Shown in pieces: positions 9,577 through 18,541 of a stretch of DNA of 64,000 nt (its first letter is position 1; each line of letters starts with the position of its first letter). Source of the stretch: Erysipelotrichaceae bacterium. Lineage in GTDB: Bacteria > Bacillota_I > Bacilli_A > Erysipelotrichales > Erysipelotrichaceae. The notes under the pieces were generated by a model. The model was not told the origin of the DNA and searched no databases. It saw only the letters and a list, made by a program, of their open reading frames with translations. The stretch spans positions 16,439 through 80,438 of the forward strand of contig JAQXQU010000065.1 of assembly GCA_029101345.1 (NCBI GenBank), in the 5' to 3' direction. The position numbers were made by a program, and so were the translations under genes.

Positions 9577-9663
9577 CTTTATCAACTCCTTGCATATACC
9601 AATATAGTATATCAAATTATCATTCATCTTTGATAAAATGGAAAAAGCAAAAAGGAGCCGATT

Positions 9664-9933
9664 ATGAAAGCTGTTATTACTGTATTGGGAAATGATAGGA
9701 TTGGCATTTTGGCTAAGATGGCCAATATCTGTGCTGATCATCAGATTAACATTCTTGATGTTGATCAGACAATTGTCGACAATCTTTTTACAATGACCAT
9801 GATTGTTGATACAGAAAAGATGGAAATGACATTAGCTGATTTCGCAATCGAAATGGATGAAGAAGGAAAAAGAAGCGGTCTTGTCATCAAGGTCATGCAC
9901 CGTGATATCTTTGATTCGATGCATAGGATTTGA
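9664..9933 (+). CDS. ACT domain protein (UPF0237 family)
   Basis: [37 protein letters not shown]; co-located with PFL/UPF0210 gene as is typical. Confidence 0.9.
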   Translation: MKAVITVLGNDRIGILAKMANICADHQINILDVDQTIVDNLFTMTMIVDTEKMEMTLADFAIEMDEEGKRSGLVIKVMHRDIFDSMHRI

Positions 9934-9935
9934 TT

Positions 9936-11300
9936 ATGAACGATATTCGTGTAAATGAAATACTGGAAACAATCGAAATGATTGATAAGGAATGCCTTGA
10001 TATCCGAACAATTACCATGGGCATTTCCCTTTTGGACTGTGCTGATTCCGATATCAGGAAGTCCTGCCAGAAAATTGAAAACAAGATCATGCGACTAGCC
10101 AAGGATCTTGTCAAAACCGGTGAAGACATCTCTTTGACTTATGGCATCCCCGTCATTAACAAACGCATCTCTGTAACACCAATTTCCATGCTTTTAGCTG
10201 TCTCTGGCGGTGATCCTGTTGAATATGCCCTGACTCTTGAAAGATGTGCTATTAATCTTGGCATCGATTTCATCGGCGGCTATTCAGCATTAGTCCAAAA
10301 AGGCTTTTCAGCAGGCGATAGGGCCTTAATCGAATCAATACCTGAGGCTTTGGCAAGAACAGAGCATATCTGTGCCTCCGTCAATATCGGTTCAACAAAA
10401 GCTGGCATCAATCTTGATGCCGTCAAGCTGATGGGTGAAATTGTCAAGAAAGCGGCCACCATTACCAAGGAACGTGATTCCCTAGGGGCTGCAAAGCTTG
10501 TTGTATTATGCAATGCCCCGGAAGACAATCCTTTTATGGCTGGCGCCTTCCATGGTGTTGGTGAACCTGATGTTGAAATTCATGTCGGTGTCTCAGGACC
10601 TGGTGTGGTCAGAGCAGTCTTGGCCAAGGCTGATAAGAATCTTCCAATGAATGAAATCGCTGAACTTGTCAAAAAGACAGCTTTCAAAATTACCAGAATG
10701 GGCCAGTTGGTCATCAAAGTTGCATCTGAAAGACTAAATGTCCCTGCAGGCATCATTGACCTATCCCTAGCACCAACCCCAGCCAGAGGTGATTCCGTAG
10801 CTGAAATACTTGAAGAAATGGGGCTGGCATCCTGTGGCGCCTATGGCACAACTGCATGTTTAGCCATGCTTAATGATGCTGTCAAGAAAGGTGGAGTCAT
10901 GGCAGCCCAGTCTGTTGGCGGTCTTTCCGGTTCCTTTATCCCTGTCTCTGAAGATGCCGGCATGATCAGAGCCACAAGAAACAAGACCTTAGGGTTGGAA
11001 AAACTTGAAGCAATGACAGCTGTATGTTCAGTAGGCCTGGATATGGTCATTGTGCCTGGTGATACTTCCGCCAACATCATTGCTGGCGTCATCGCCGATG
11101 AAGCTGCAATTGGCATGGTCAATTCCAAAACCACAGCCGTTCGCATTATTCCAGCCATTGGCAAGAAGGAAGGCGATCATGTCAACTTTGGCGGTCTGCT
11201 TGGCAAAGGCGATGTCATGGGCATCAATATGACAAGCAACGATATCTTTGTAAATCGTGGTGGAAGAATCCCTTCCCCTCTTCAAGCCCTGAAGAATTAG
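9936..11300 (+). CDS. PFL family protein (UPF0210/DUF711)
   Basis: Translation ([14 protein letters not shown]...[36 protein letters not shown]) typical; ATG at 9936 (track start 9930 is TTG). Confidence 0.9.
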   Translation: MNDIRVNEILETIEMIDKECLDIRTITMGISLLDCADSDIRKSCQKIENKIMRLAKDLVKTGEDISLTYGIPVINKRISVTPISMLLAVSGGDPVEYALTLERCAINLGIDFIGGYSALVQKGFSAGDRALIESIPEALARTEHICASVNIGSTKAGINLDAVKLMGEIVKKAATITKERDSLGAAKLVVLCNAPEDNPFMAGAFHGVGEPDVEIHVGVSGPGVVRAVLAKADKNLPMNEIAELVKKTAFKITRMGQLVIKVASERLNVPAGIIDLSLAPTPARGDSVAEILEEMGLASCGAYGTTACLAMLNDAVKKGGVMAAQSVGGLSGSFIPVSEDAGMIRATRNKTLGLEKLEAMTAVCSVGLDMVIVPGDTSANIIAGVIADEAAIGMVNSKTTAVRIIPAIGKKEGDHVNFGGLLGKGDVMGINMTSNDIFVNRGGRIPSPLQALKN

Positions 11301-11323
11301 CCTGAACCAGGAACAATATTCAT

Positions 11324-11364
11324 AAAAGCAGCTACCGGATTTAATCTGCAGTGGCTGTTTTTTG
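11324..11364 (+). terminator. Rho-independent terminator
   Basis: CAGCTAC...GTGGCTGTTTTTT. Confidence 0.6.
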
Positions 11365-11471
11365 TGTGTACGATAATCTAAAACTTAGTGATCTGCCAAG
11401 TTTTTGTTATATTGAAAGTGAAGAGACTTCACACTTCCTAGCTATCAATATCAATAAGAAATGGAGGTATT

Positions 11472-12251
11472 ATGGACAATTTCAATAATTCCCAAACAAT
11501 TGATGAACAATATGCCACTACCAAGTCCTTAGATACCCGCATCAGCATCCATGACAAATATTCAACTAATAAACAGGGTTTTGGGAGCTGGGTTGTCAGC
11601 CACTACCATTTCCAAAAGGACTATAAAGTATTGGAGCTGGGAGCTGGCAACGGTCATCTTTGGAAAGGAAACGAAAGCATTTATCTGCTTCCATCACTTC
11701 TAGTCATCTCTGATCTTTCAGAAAAGATGCTGGAGTCTTCCAAGGAAAGCCTTGGCAATCATCCCAATATCCAATATCAGCTAATTGATATTCAAGATAT
11801 TCCCTATGAAGACAAAAGCTTTGATATCATCATCGCCAATATGATGCTTTATCATGTAAACGATCTAAACAAAGCTTTGTCAGAAGTCAGAAGAACTTTG
11901 AAGGATGGAGGACTATTCTATGCAGCAACCTATGGTGAAAATGGCATCAATGGCTATCTTTCAGAACTATTTGCTGAATATGGCATCAGGACTTCCTTCA
12001 ACAATAGCTTCACAATGCAAAATGGCAAGGACAAGCTGGCTCCCTTCTTCCGTATCATTGAAAGATATGATTATGAGGATTCGCTTCTTGTAACCAGCAT
12101 TGATGACATGGTTGACTACATCTTCTCACTAGCCAGCATGTCTGAATTTGGCAAGCTCTCAAGAGTACTGGTCAAGGAAGTCCTGCAGAAGCAAATGGTT
12201 GCAGGAACTCTATCAATACCAAAGGAATATGGTCTCTATGTGGCCAAATGA
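11472..12251 (+). CDS. Class I SAM-dependent methyltransferase
   Basis: KVLELGAGNGHLW motif I; FDIIIANMMLYHVNDLNKALSEVRRTLKDGG. Confidence 0.88.
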   Translation: MDNFNNSQTIDEQYATTKSLDTRISIHDKYSTNKQGFGSWVVSHYHFQKDYKVLELGAGNGHLWKGNESIYLLPSLLVISDLSEKMLESSKESLGNHPNIQYQLIDIQDIPYEDKSFDIIIANMMLYHVNDLNKALSEVRRTLKDGGLFYAATYGENGINGYLSELFAEYGIRTSFNNSFTMQNGKDKLAPFFRIIERYDYEDSLLVTSIDDMVDYIFSLASMSEFGKLSRVLVKEVLQKQMVAGTLSIPKEYGLYVAK

Positions 12252-12273
12252 AAAGTGGGAGATTATCCCACTT
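12250..12273. terminator. Bidirectional terminator-like hairpin
   Basis: AAAGTGGGAgattaTCCCACTTT between convergent genes. Confidence 0.65.
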
Positions 12274-12777
12274 TCAGTTTCTTTCTTCAAGCTGATAGTA
12301 ATCATGTTCACAATAATATTCACTATCACCTGCCACCAGATCATTTTCTTCCTTCATCTTCAGATACATCTGATATTCATATTCATTAAGATAATTCATG
12401 ATTTCATCAGCACTTAAACCATATCTGATATAGGATGAGATTCTAGCCCTTTCCCTTAAGCCAAACTGTTCCTTTTGTACCAGCATTCGCTTTTCCCTAG
12501 TCAAGGTAATGACCTTGTATTCATATTTGATTTCCTTATTATCAAGATATTCCTTTAATGCCTTCCAATCACCATAATAGCCAAACTTGCGACCAAAAAG
12601 GCTGACAATGGAATCATCAAAACCAAAAAAGCCCAAGGAACGCTTAAGCTTGTAGTATTCCTCTTCTTCCAAAGTGAAGCGATAGAGCTTGTTGTTGCCA
12701 CATTTGATCAGATCATAATCAAAGTATTCAATGATCTTAGGATTGCAATATTCATTGACATATAAACGGGATTTCAT
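12274..12777 (-). CDS. Hypothetical protein, translationally coupled to vsr
   Basis: 167 aa ORF whose ATG overlaps the vsr stop (12774-12777); no family recognised. Confidence 0.7.
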   Translation of the reverse strand: MKSRLYVNEYCNPKIIEYFDYDLIKCGNNKLYRFTLEEEEYYKLKRSLGFFGFDDSIVSLFGRKFGYYGDWKALKEYLDNKEIKYEYKVITLTREKRMLVQKEQFGLRERARISSYIRYGLSADEIMNYLNEYEYQMYLKMKEENDLVAGDSEYYCEHDYYQLEERN

Positions 12778-13202
12778 CTTTTCTCCTTTGCATTATTGAG
12801 ATATTCAACAATCTCAGTCATTTTCTCTTCAAAGCGCTTATTGATTTCACATTCCCAAAGGACAAAGACCTTATAGCCCATCTGATCAAGCTGACTGATG
12901 TTTTCAATATCTCTTTCGATATTGCGTTGGATCTTATTATACCAATATTCAACATTGGATTTGGGATAGACTGCAGTCTTGCAGTTTTCATGATGATGCC
13001 AGAAACAGCCATTGACAAAGATAATGGTCTTGTAGCTTTTTAAAACGATATCAGGATGGCCAGGAAAGCGCTTGTCATTGATGCGATAGCGAAAACCCTT
13101 TTGAAACAGATATTTCCGGACTTTGAGTTCTGGTTTTGTATTCTTGCCCCTGATATGCGACATCGTCATCGAGCGCTGGGTTTTCGTCATGATATCGGCC
13201 AT
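12774..13202 (-). CDS. vsr: Very short patch repair (Vsr-like) endonuclease
   Basis: MADIMTKTQRSMTMSHIRGKNTKPELKVRKYLFQKGFRYRI...FPGHPDIVLKSYKTIIFVNGCFWHHHENC canonical Vsr motifs. Confidence 0.93.
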   Translation of the reverse strand: MADIMTKTQRSMTMSHIRGKNTKPELKVRKYLFQKGFRYRINDKRFPGHPDIVLKSYKTIIFVNGCFWHHHENCKTAVYPKSNVEYWYNKIQRNIERDIENISQLDQMGYKVFVLWECEINKRFEEKMTEIVEYLNNAKEKR

Positions 13203-13217
13203 AATGAATCTTTTCCT

Positions 13218-13532
13218 ATGTTATCCTATTTGCATAGCTCTTGCAAATGGACTATTCTAGTGGTTGTGGGAATCTTTTGGCTCTACCTCTTGACAATAAA
13301 CATCATTGCCTTCCTGCTTATGAAAAACGACAAGCAAAGAGCAATCAGAAGACAAGCAAGAATCAGTGAAAGCAATTTGCTTCTCTTTGGTCTTCTTGGT
13401 GGAAGTCTTGGTGAATATTTAGGAATTTATGCCTTCAAACATAAGACCAGACACCATAAATTCACCTATGGACTGCCTTTGATCATGATTATTCAGCTAT
13501 TATTCCTTTATTGGCTTACAATAATAACATGA
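13218..13532 (+). CDS. DUF1294 family membrane protein
   Basis: INIIAFLLMKNDKQRAIRRQARISESNLLLFGLLGGSLGEYLGIYAFKHKTRHHKF; start uncertain (ATG 13218 or downstream GTG). Confidence 0.8.
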   Translation: MLSYLHSSCKWTILVVVGIFWLYLLTINIIAFLLMKNDKQRAIRRQARISESNLLLFGLLGGSLGEYLGIYAFKHKTRHHKFTYGLPLIMIIQLLFLYWLTIIT

Positions 13533-14005
13533 AAAGGCTTTTGAAATTAATAGCAGTAGGCTTCTTGCTGGTGGTCTTGGCTATCGCCAATATCATCTTC
13601 AAGGAGCCAAATGAGCCCATTGATGACAACACTCCTTATTCAGAGATAATTGTCAAGGAAGATGGGCATTATTCCAGCAAGGAAGAAGTGACAGCTTATC
13701 TTATCAAATATGAAAAGCTGCCAAGCAATTACATCACCAAGACCAAAGCCAGCAAATTAGGCTGGGTTGCAGAAGAAGGCAATCTTTGGGAAGTGACCGA
13801 CCAGATGTCGATTGGTGGTGGTGAATTCAGGAATCTGGAAGGTCTTCTGCCAGAAAAGGAGGGAAGGATTTATCGGGAATGTGATATTGACTATGAAGGT
13901 GGTCCTCGCAACAGCAAGCGCATCGTCTATTCCAATGATGGACTTATCTATTATACTGATGACCACTACCAATCATTCACCCTGCTATATCCATTAGAAC
14001 AATGA
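13529..14005 (+). CDS. Membrane-anchored/secreted barnase-family ribonuclease
   Basis: N-terminal hydrophobic segment; YRECDIDYEGGPRNSKRIVYSNDGLIYYTDDHYQSFTLL parallels barnase WREADINYTSGFRNSDRILYSSDWLIYKTTDHYQTFTKI including catalytic Glu/Arg/His. Confidence 0.92.
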   Translation: MKRLLKLIAVGFLLVVLAIANIIFKEPNEPIDDNTPYSEIIVKEDGHYSSKEEVTAYLIKYEKLPSNYITKTKASKLGWVAEEGNLWEVTDQMSIGGGEFRNLEGLLPEKEGRIYRECDIDYEGGPRNSKRIVYSNDGLIYYTDDHYQSFTLLYPLEQ

Positions 14006-14250
14006 AAGAAATAACCATCAGCACCAAGATGCTTAATGAAAGAGACTATGATTATCTCAGGGAAATCTTTGGCTTTCCTTCCTATTTTGGCAACAATCTC
14101 GATGCTCTCTATGATTGCCTAAGTGATCATAATGACCTTCTTATCCGAATCATTTGGGATGAGGGCGAAAAGGCAAAGACTTCAATGATACTGAAAGTCA
14201 TCAAGCTCTATTGTCAAAATTCATCTTCAATCTATACGATAGACGATTAG
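14002..14250 (+). CDS. Barstar-family ribonuclease inhibitor
   Basis: GFPSYFGNNLDALYDCLSD matches barstar YYGENLDALWDCL; ATGA overlap with the RNase gene. Confidence 0.92.
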   Translation: MKEITISTKMLNERDYDYLREIFGFPSYFGNNLDALYDCLSDHNDLLIRIIWDEGEKAKTSMILKVIKLYCQNSSSIYTIDD

Positions 14251-14277
14251 AAAGCCAGCTTCATCAGCTGGCTTTTG
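14251..14277. terminator. Terminator hairpin between convergent genes
   Basis: AAAGCCAGCTTCATCAGCTGGCTTTTG. Confidence 0.7.
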
Positions 14278-15438
14278 TTATAGGCAGGCTTTGTAAATGG
14301 CAATGGCATCTTCCTTGTCAAGAGGGACAAATTGGTTGTCAAGTCGCTTTTCAACATGGTTGACCATATCAACGAAGTGCTCTTCACCAATGCCCAGTTC
14401 ACTTAGTGTCATCGGAAGACCAGTGCTCCTAAAATAATCCTCTAAAGCATCGATAGCCTTGAAGGCTGTTTCCATATCATTTCCTTCAATGCCCATGACA
14501 TTATTGGCAAATTTCAGGAAACGGTCAAGAACTGAGTGGTCCTTATTCAGAACATGGCGCATCCAGCGGGGCGTGAGAATAGCCAGTCCAGTTCCATGAG
14601 TGATGTCATAGTAGGCAGATAATTCATGTTCAAGACCATGGCAAATCCAGCCCGAACGGGTCTTGCCATATTCTGGAATGCCTGAGCAGGCAATTGAAGA
14701 ATTGACCATCAGATTAGCCCTGGCTGCATAATTGTCCGGTTCCTTGAGGGCAATCATGCAGTTTTTCATAGTTGACTTGAGGATTGTTTCGGCAATGCCA
14801 TCAGATAAATCGCAATCCATCGTCCTTGAGAAATAGCCTTCAAAGATATGGGACATGATATCAGCACTACCAGCCGCTGTCTGATATTTGGAGACCGTAA
14901 AGGTATAGGTTGGATCGCAGATGGAGGCATAAGGATAGGTATAGGAATTGCCAATCTTTTCGTTGGTAGCAAGATTGCTGATAACAGCACCACCATCAAA
15001 TTCCGAACCAGTTGCACTTAATGTAAGTATATCAACAAGCGGCAAGGCCTTCATGAGACCATGCTTATGGCTGCACATCTCCCAAATGCCCATGCCCTTC
15101 CAATAGACACCGCAGGCAATAGCCTTGGCACAGTCAATGGTTGAACCACCACCAACTGCCAAGATGACATCAACACTGTTGGCAATGCATAATTCAACAC
15201 CCTTTTCAACTGAAGTAACACGAGGATTTGGTTCAATGCCTGCTAGTTCACTGACCTTACAGCCTTCCCTCTTTAGAATAGCCATGACTTCGTCATAAAG
15301 GCCGCTTCTTTTGATGGAACCGCCACCATAAGCTAAGAGGACATTCTTGCCAAATGGACTTAATGCAGTTGGAAGGTTCTCAATAGCACCCTTGCCAAAA
15401 TAGATCTTGGTTGGAATATCATGCAAATAATTGTTCAT
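14278..15438 (-). CDS. Iron-containing alcohol dehydrogenase
   Basis: YFGKGAIENLP, VGGGSTIDCAKAIA, LTLSATGSE, GLEHELSAYYDITHGTGLAI. Confidence 0.92.
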   Translation of the reverse strand: MNNYLHDIPTKIYFGKGAIENLPTALSPFGKNVLLAYGGGSIKRSGLYDEVMAILKREGCKVSELAGIEPNPRVTSVEKGVELCIANSVDVILAVGGGSTIDCAKAIACGVYWKGMGIWEMCSHKHGLMKALPLVDILTLSATGSEFDGGAVISNLATNEKIGNSYTYPYASICDPTYTFTVSKYQTAAGSADIMSHIFEGYFSRTMDCDLSDGIAETILKSTMKNCMIALKEPDNYAARANLMVNSSIACSGIPEYGKTRSGWICHGLEHELSAYYDITHGTGLAILTPRWMRHVLNKDHSVLDRFLKFANNVMGIEGNDMETAFKAIDALEDYFRSTGLPMTLSELGIGEEHFVDMVNHVEKRLDNQFVPLDKEDAIAIYKACL

Positions 15439-15480
15439 AACTCCTCCTTTGCTGACTACTTCTTCATCTTATCACAAGTT

Positions 15481-16263
15481 CTAAAATAATCCCCACTTTG
15501 CAAATTCTTCAAAACCGCCCTGTTCTTTGATATAGTCTCTAGCTATTTCAACGATTTCCCCATAGGGTCTTCCATCAATCATCTCATCACCAATAGCACA
15601 ATAAAGGCTTACAACCTGATTGGTCTTTTGGGCTTTCAGAAAGGCATAGATATTGACAGAGACATCAGCCTTGGATAAATCCTTGCCATGCAGTCCTCCA
15701 CCTGTAACGCTATCGGCCATATCCGATCCCAGTTTTCGATTAGTGCAGCCACTATCAACATCACTGCCACCACTCCAATCACCCAAAGGATTGATTACTG
15801 CATCAGGATATTCCTTGGCTAAGTCAAAGCTCTTGGCATGGGATTGGCAAATGATGAGCTTGTCTTCAGCCAGGATGTATTTGCCATCATAAGGATATTT
15901 GCTATAGATGTCTCTGGCAATCTTTGATAGCTTTCTTTGTTCATCACTTAAAGGCACACCTTTGAAGATGCCATTATCGCCACATCTGATCCTCTGGCTT
16001 TGATTATCAGCCAGAAATCTATCCTGAGGGACAATCTTCAGATCAACTCTTAAATCACCAGCAATGCGCCTGACCACTTCCTTCACTTCAGCTTCATCAT
16101 AATGATAGGATGTCTCTGCAATAATATGGCAATCACCATGCCCTAAGAGCACTTCAATTGCACAACGGGGATTTTCAGCATTCAAATATGCCAGATCAAC
16201 CAATGCTCCAGCAATACGGTCAGCCACCTTATCAGGATGGCTAGGATTAACTTTTTCAATCAT
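15481..16263 (-). CDS. Compact S-adenosylmethionine synthetase-like protein
   Basis: SHPDKVADRIAGALVD, CGDNGIF, SGCTNRK, SVTGGGLHGKDLSKADVS recall MetK motifs, but only about 261 aa; SAM-I riboswitch upstream. Confidence 0.8.
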   Translation of the reverse strand: MIEKVNPSHPDKVADRIAGALVDLAYLNAENPRCAIEVLLGHGDCHIIAETSYHYDEAEVKEVVRRIAGDLRVDLKIVPQDRFLADNQSQRIRCGDNGIFKGVPLSDEQRKLSKIARDIYSKYPYDGKYILAEDKLIICQSHAKSFDLAKEYPDAVINPLGDWSGGSDVDSGCTNRKLGSDMADSVTGGGLHGKDLSKADVSVNIYAFLKAQKTNQVVSLYCAIGDEMIDGRPYGEIVEIARDYIKEQGGFEEFAKWGLF

Positions 16264-16291
16264 AATTTTCCTCCTTAAGCCACAAAGAGGA

Positions 16292-16320
16292 TTAAAAAAC
16301 TCCCATCGAAAATGGGAGTG
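16292..16320 (-). terminator. Expression-platform terminator of SAM riboswitch
   Basis: Minus strand ACTCCCATtttcgATGGGAGTTTTTT. Confidence 0.8.
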
Positions 16321-16324
16321 CAAT

Positions 16325-16432
16325 TCAAATCAAATACATCCCATCATTCAAGCTTTAGCACCTTCCACTGTTGTGGGGTTGCTGTGAGGTCATTGGGCTT
16401 GTCCCTTGCTCACTCTTTATGGTGTATTTATT
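16325..16432 (-). ncRNA. SAM-I (S-box) riboswitch
   Basis: Minus strand AGAGTGAGCAAGGGACAAGCCCAATGACCTCACAGCAACCCC...GGAAGGTGCTAAAGCTTG...GATGGGATGT carries S-box landmarks (GAGGGAC-GCCC-ATGA..CAGCAACC..AGGTGCTAA), followed by a terminator and metK-like CDS. Confidence 0.88.
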
Positions 16433-16441
16433 CTAGCATAA

Positions 16442-16993
16442 CTAGCCAAGTTTTTCAATCAGCTTTGCAAGCTGGCTGTTTTCCCTATTCAATTGTTCAA
16501 TGGCATGTTTATTGGTCTCAAGCATCTTTTCAAGTTCGCTGACAATAGCACCAGCATCATCTGCATTGATATCGTTTCTTAGGCTATTGTTAGTTGCAAA
16601 ACGCAGATACTTTTCAATATTATCAACAATCAGATGATATTCCTTCTTCAGTTCTTCAAACATCCGTGCAGATTCTTCTTCATTTGGATAAGAAACACTG
16701 CTTGGATCCTTCCCCTGGATCAAAGCCTGACCATAATCAGTATAGGCAATCTTGATGCGATAGGAAAGGTTGGATAGATTGCCTAAACACATGCCTGAAG
16801 CAATGCTTGTCAGTGTAAAGGAATTCTGATAGATGCCATAAAGATCCTTTCTTTCATAAGCATCCATCAGTCTTGTAAAGGTTGGCTCTGAAAGGAATCT
16901 GATGACACAGCGATTGATTACACGTTCATTAGCCAGTTTCCTTAATGCTTCATCATAATCGCCAATTTTAGCATAGAGTTCCTGCAGATTCAT
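16442..16993 (-). CDS. Hpt-domain-like protein, apparently degenerate
   Basis: MNLQELYAKIGDYDEALRKLANERVINRCVIRFLSEPTFTRLMDAYERKDLYGIYQNSFTLTSIASGMCLGNLSNLSYRI resembles bacterial Hpt proteins, but the AHTLKG motif reads SFTLTS. Confidence 0.55.
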   Translation of the reverse strand: MNLQELYAKIGDYDEALRKLANERVINRCVIRFLSEPTFTRLMDAYERKDLYGIYQNSFTLTSIASGMCLGNLSNLSYRIKIAYTDYGQALIQGKDPSSVSYPNEEESARMFEELKKEYHLIVDNIEKYLRFATNNSLRNDINADDAGAIVSELEKMLETNKHAIEQLNRENSQLAKLIEKLG

Positions 16994-17660
16994 TTTTGAT
17001 CTTCTCAACTTCCTTTTTGATTAAAGAGACAACTTCAGCCATGCCTGTACCATTCTTAGCAGATACTGGAATAATAATGGCATTAGGATTCAGATTAAGG
17101 ATATTCCTTTTAGCCTTCACAAGATCAAAGTCAAAAGCCGGCAGTGTATCAATCTTTGTAAGCAGGACCACATCTGATACCGTAAACATCAGTGGATACT
17201 TAAGCGGCTTGTCATCTCCTTCAGGAATTGAAAGCAGACAGATATTCAAATGGGCACCTGTATCAAATTCAGCCGGACAGACCAGATTGCCAATATTCTC
17301 AAGAATGAGAATATCGAGATCTTCAGCACCATACTCCATTATTGCCCTTGATGTCATATCGGCATCAATATGGCATAGACCACCATTATGGATCTGCATT
17401 GATCTGATGCCCGTTTCATCCGCTACCCTTTTGGCATCAACGGATGATTTGATATCAACATCCATCTCGCCAATCTTATATTCATCTTTTAGCATATTGA
17501 TAAGTCTTGTTAATAATGTCGTTTTTCCTGAACCTGGTGAAGACATGAAATTGACAAAGAAAGTCCCATTTCTCTTCATCATTTCCCTGACAGCATCAGC
17601 CGTCCTGTTGTTTTCTGCATTGACATCTTCAAGAATCTCAATTATTTTTACTTCTGACAT
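16968..17660 (-). CDS. hypB: HypB-family nickel-insertion GTPase
   Basis: NFMSSPGSGKTTLL P-loop, IHNGGLCHIDADM, ILENIGNLVCPAEFDTG, VVLLTKID. Confidence 0.9.
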   Translation of the reverse strand: MSEVKIIEILEDVNAENNRTADAVREMMKRNGTFFVNFMSSPGSGKTTLLTRLINMLKDEYKIGEMDVDIKSSVDAKRVADETGIRSMQIHNGGLCHIDADMTSRAIMEYGAEDLDILILENIGNLVCPAEFDTGAHLNICLLSIPEGDDKPLKYPLMFTVSDVVLLTKIDTLPAFDFDLVKAKRNILNLNPNAIIIPVSAKNGTGMAEVVSLIKKEVEKIKNESAGTLC

Positions 17661-17715
17661 TTTTAATACCTCAAGGACTATTATATCCTATTAAGCAGTT
17701 CTATAATAACCATGT

Positions 17716-18528
17716 ATGATTATAATCGTTGTCCTATTATTGCTCTATCTCTATCTTATCAAGCCTTCAGGCAAGCACAAATCTGACTTCAAACCTTATG
17801 AAGAAAGATATATTGCCCATCGTGGTCTCTTCAACAACAAGGATATCACTGAAAACTCCCTTGCCGCTTTCAAAAAAGCCTCAAATCAAGGCTTTGGCAT
17901 TGAACTTGATGTCCAGCTGACAACCGATAACAAGCTTGTTGTCTATCATGATGCGAGCTTAAAAAGAATATCCGGCATTGATAAGCTGGTCTATGATTGT
18001 TCCTATGAAGAGCTACAGGGTTATCATCTTTTGAATGAAGATGAAAGAATCCCCCTGTTTGAGGAAGTTTTGGAAGTGATTGACCCTTTGACCCCCTTGA
18101 TTATTGAAATCAAGCCTGATGGACGCTATCTTGAAACTGTCAAAAGGACAGTTGATGCCCTAAAGGATTATCAAGGCATCTATTGCCTGGAATCATTCAA
18201 TCCTTTTGTTGTCAAATGGCTAAAGGACAATCATCCAGAAATCATCAGAGGACAACTGGCCTATAACCACTTCATGGATGAATCCCAGCGATCAATTTTG
18301 GCAAAATTTGCCCTTACCAATCTGCTCTTCAACTTTATGACTAGACCTGACTTCATCGCCTATGATCATCATCATGCCAGCAGCTTCACCTATCATCTTC
18401 TTAGAAAACTATTCAAAACCGAAAATGTCGCCTGGACAATCAAATCCGAGAAGGAATTAAAAGATGCCAAGCACAATGGCTATGACATCATGATCTTTGA
18501 TTCATTTATGCCAAAGGGCAGCAACTAG
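17716..18528 (+). CDS. Glycerophosphodiester phosphodiesterase
   Basis: IAHRGLFN...ENSLAAFKKASNQGFGIELDVQLTTDNKLVVYHD. Confidence 0.92.
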   Translation: MIIIVVLLLLYLYLIKPSGKHKSDFKPYEERYIAHRGLFNNKDITENSLAAFKKASNQGFGIELDVQLTTDNKLVVYHDASLKRISGIDKLVYDCSYEELQGYHLLNEDERIPLFEEVLEVIDPLTPLIIEIKPDGRYLETVKRTVDALKDYQGIYCLESFNPFVVKWLKDNHPEIIRGQLAYNHFMDESQRSILAKFALTNLLFNFMTRPDFIAYDHHHASSFTYHLLRKLFKTENVAWTIKSEKELKDAKHNGYDIMIFDSFMPKGSN

Positions 18529-18541
18529 CTGCCCTTTATTA
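18515..18541. terminator. Bidirectional terminator-like hairpin
   Basis: AAAGGGCAGCaactaGCTGCCCTTT. Confidence 0.7.

Noticed and set aside
16996-17694. Long 232-aa plus-strand ORF
   Set aside because: Fully antisense to hypB, whose protein sequence is clearly conserved; low-complexity Ser/Leu-rich translation typical of antisense ORFs.
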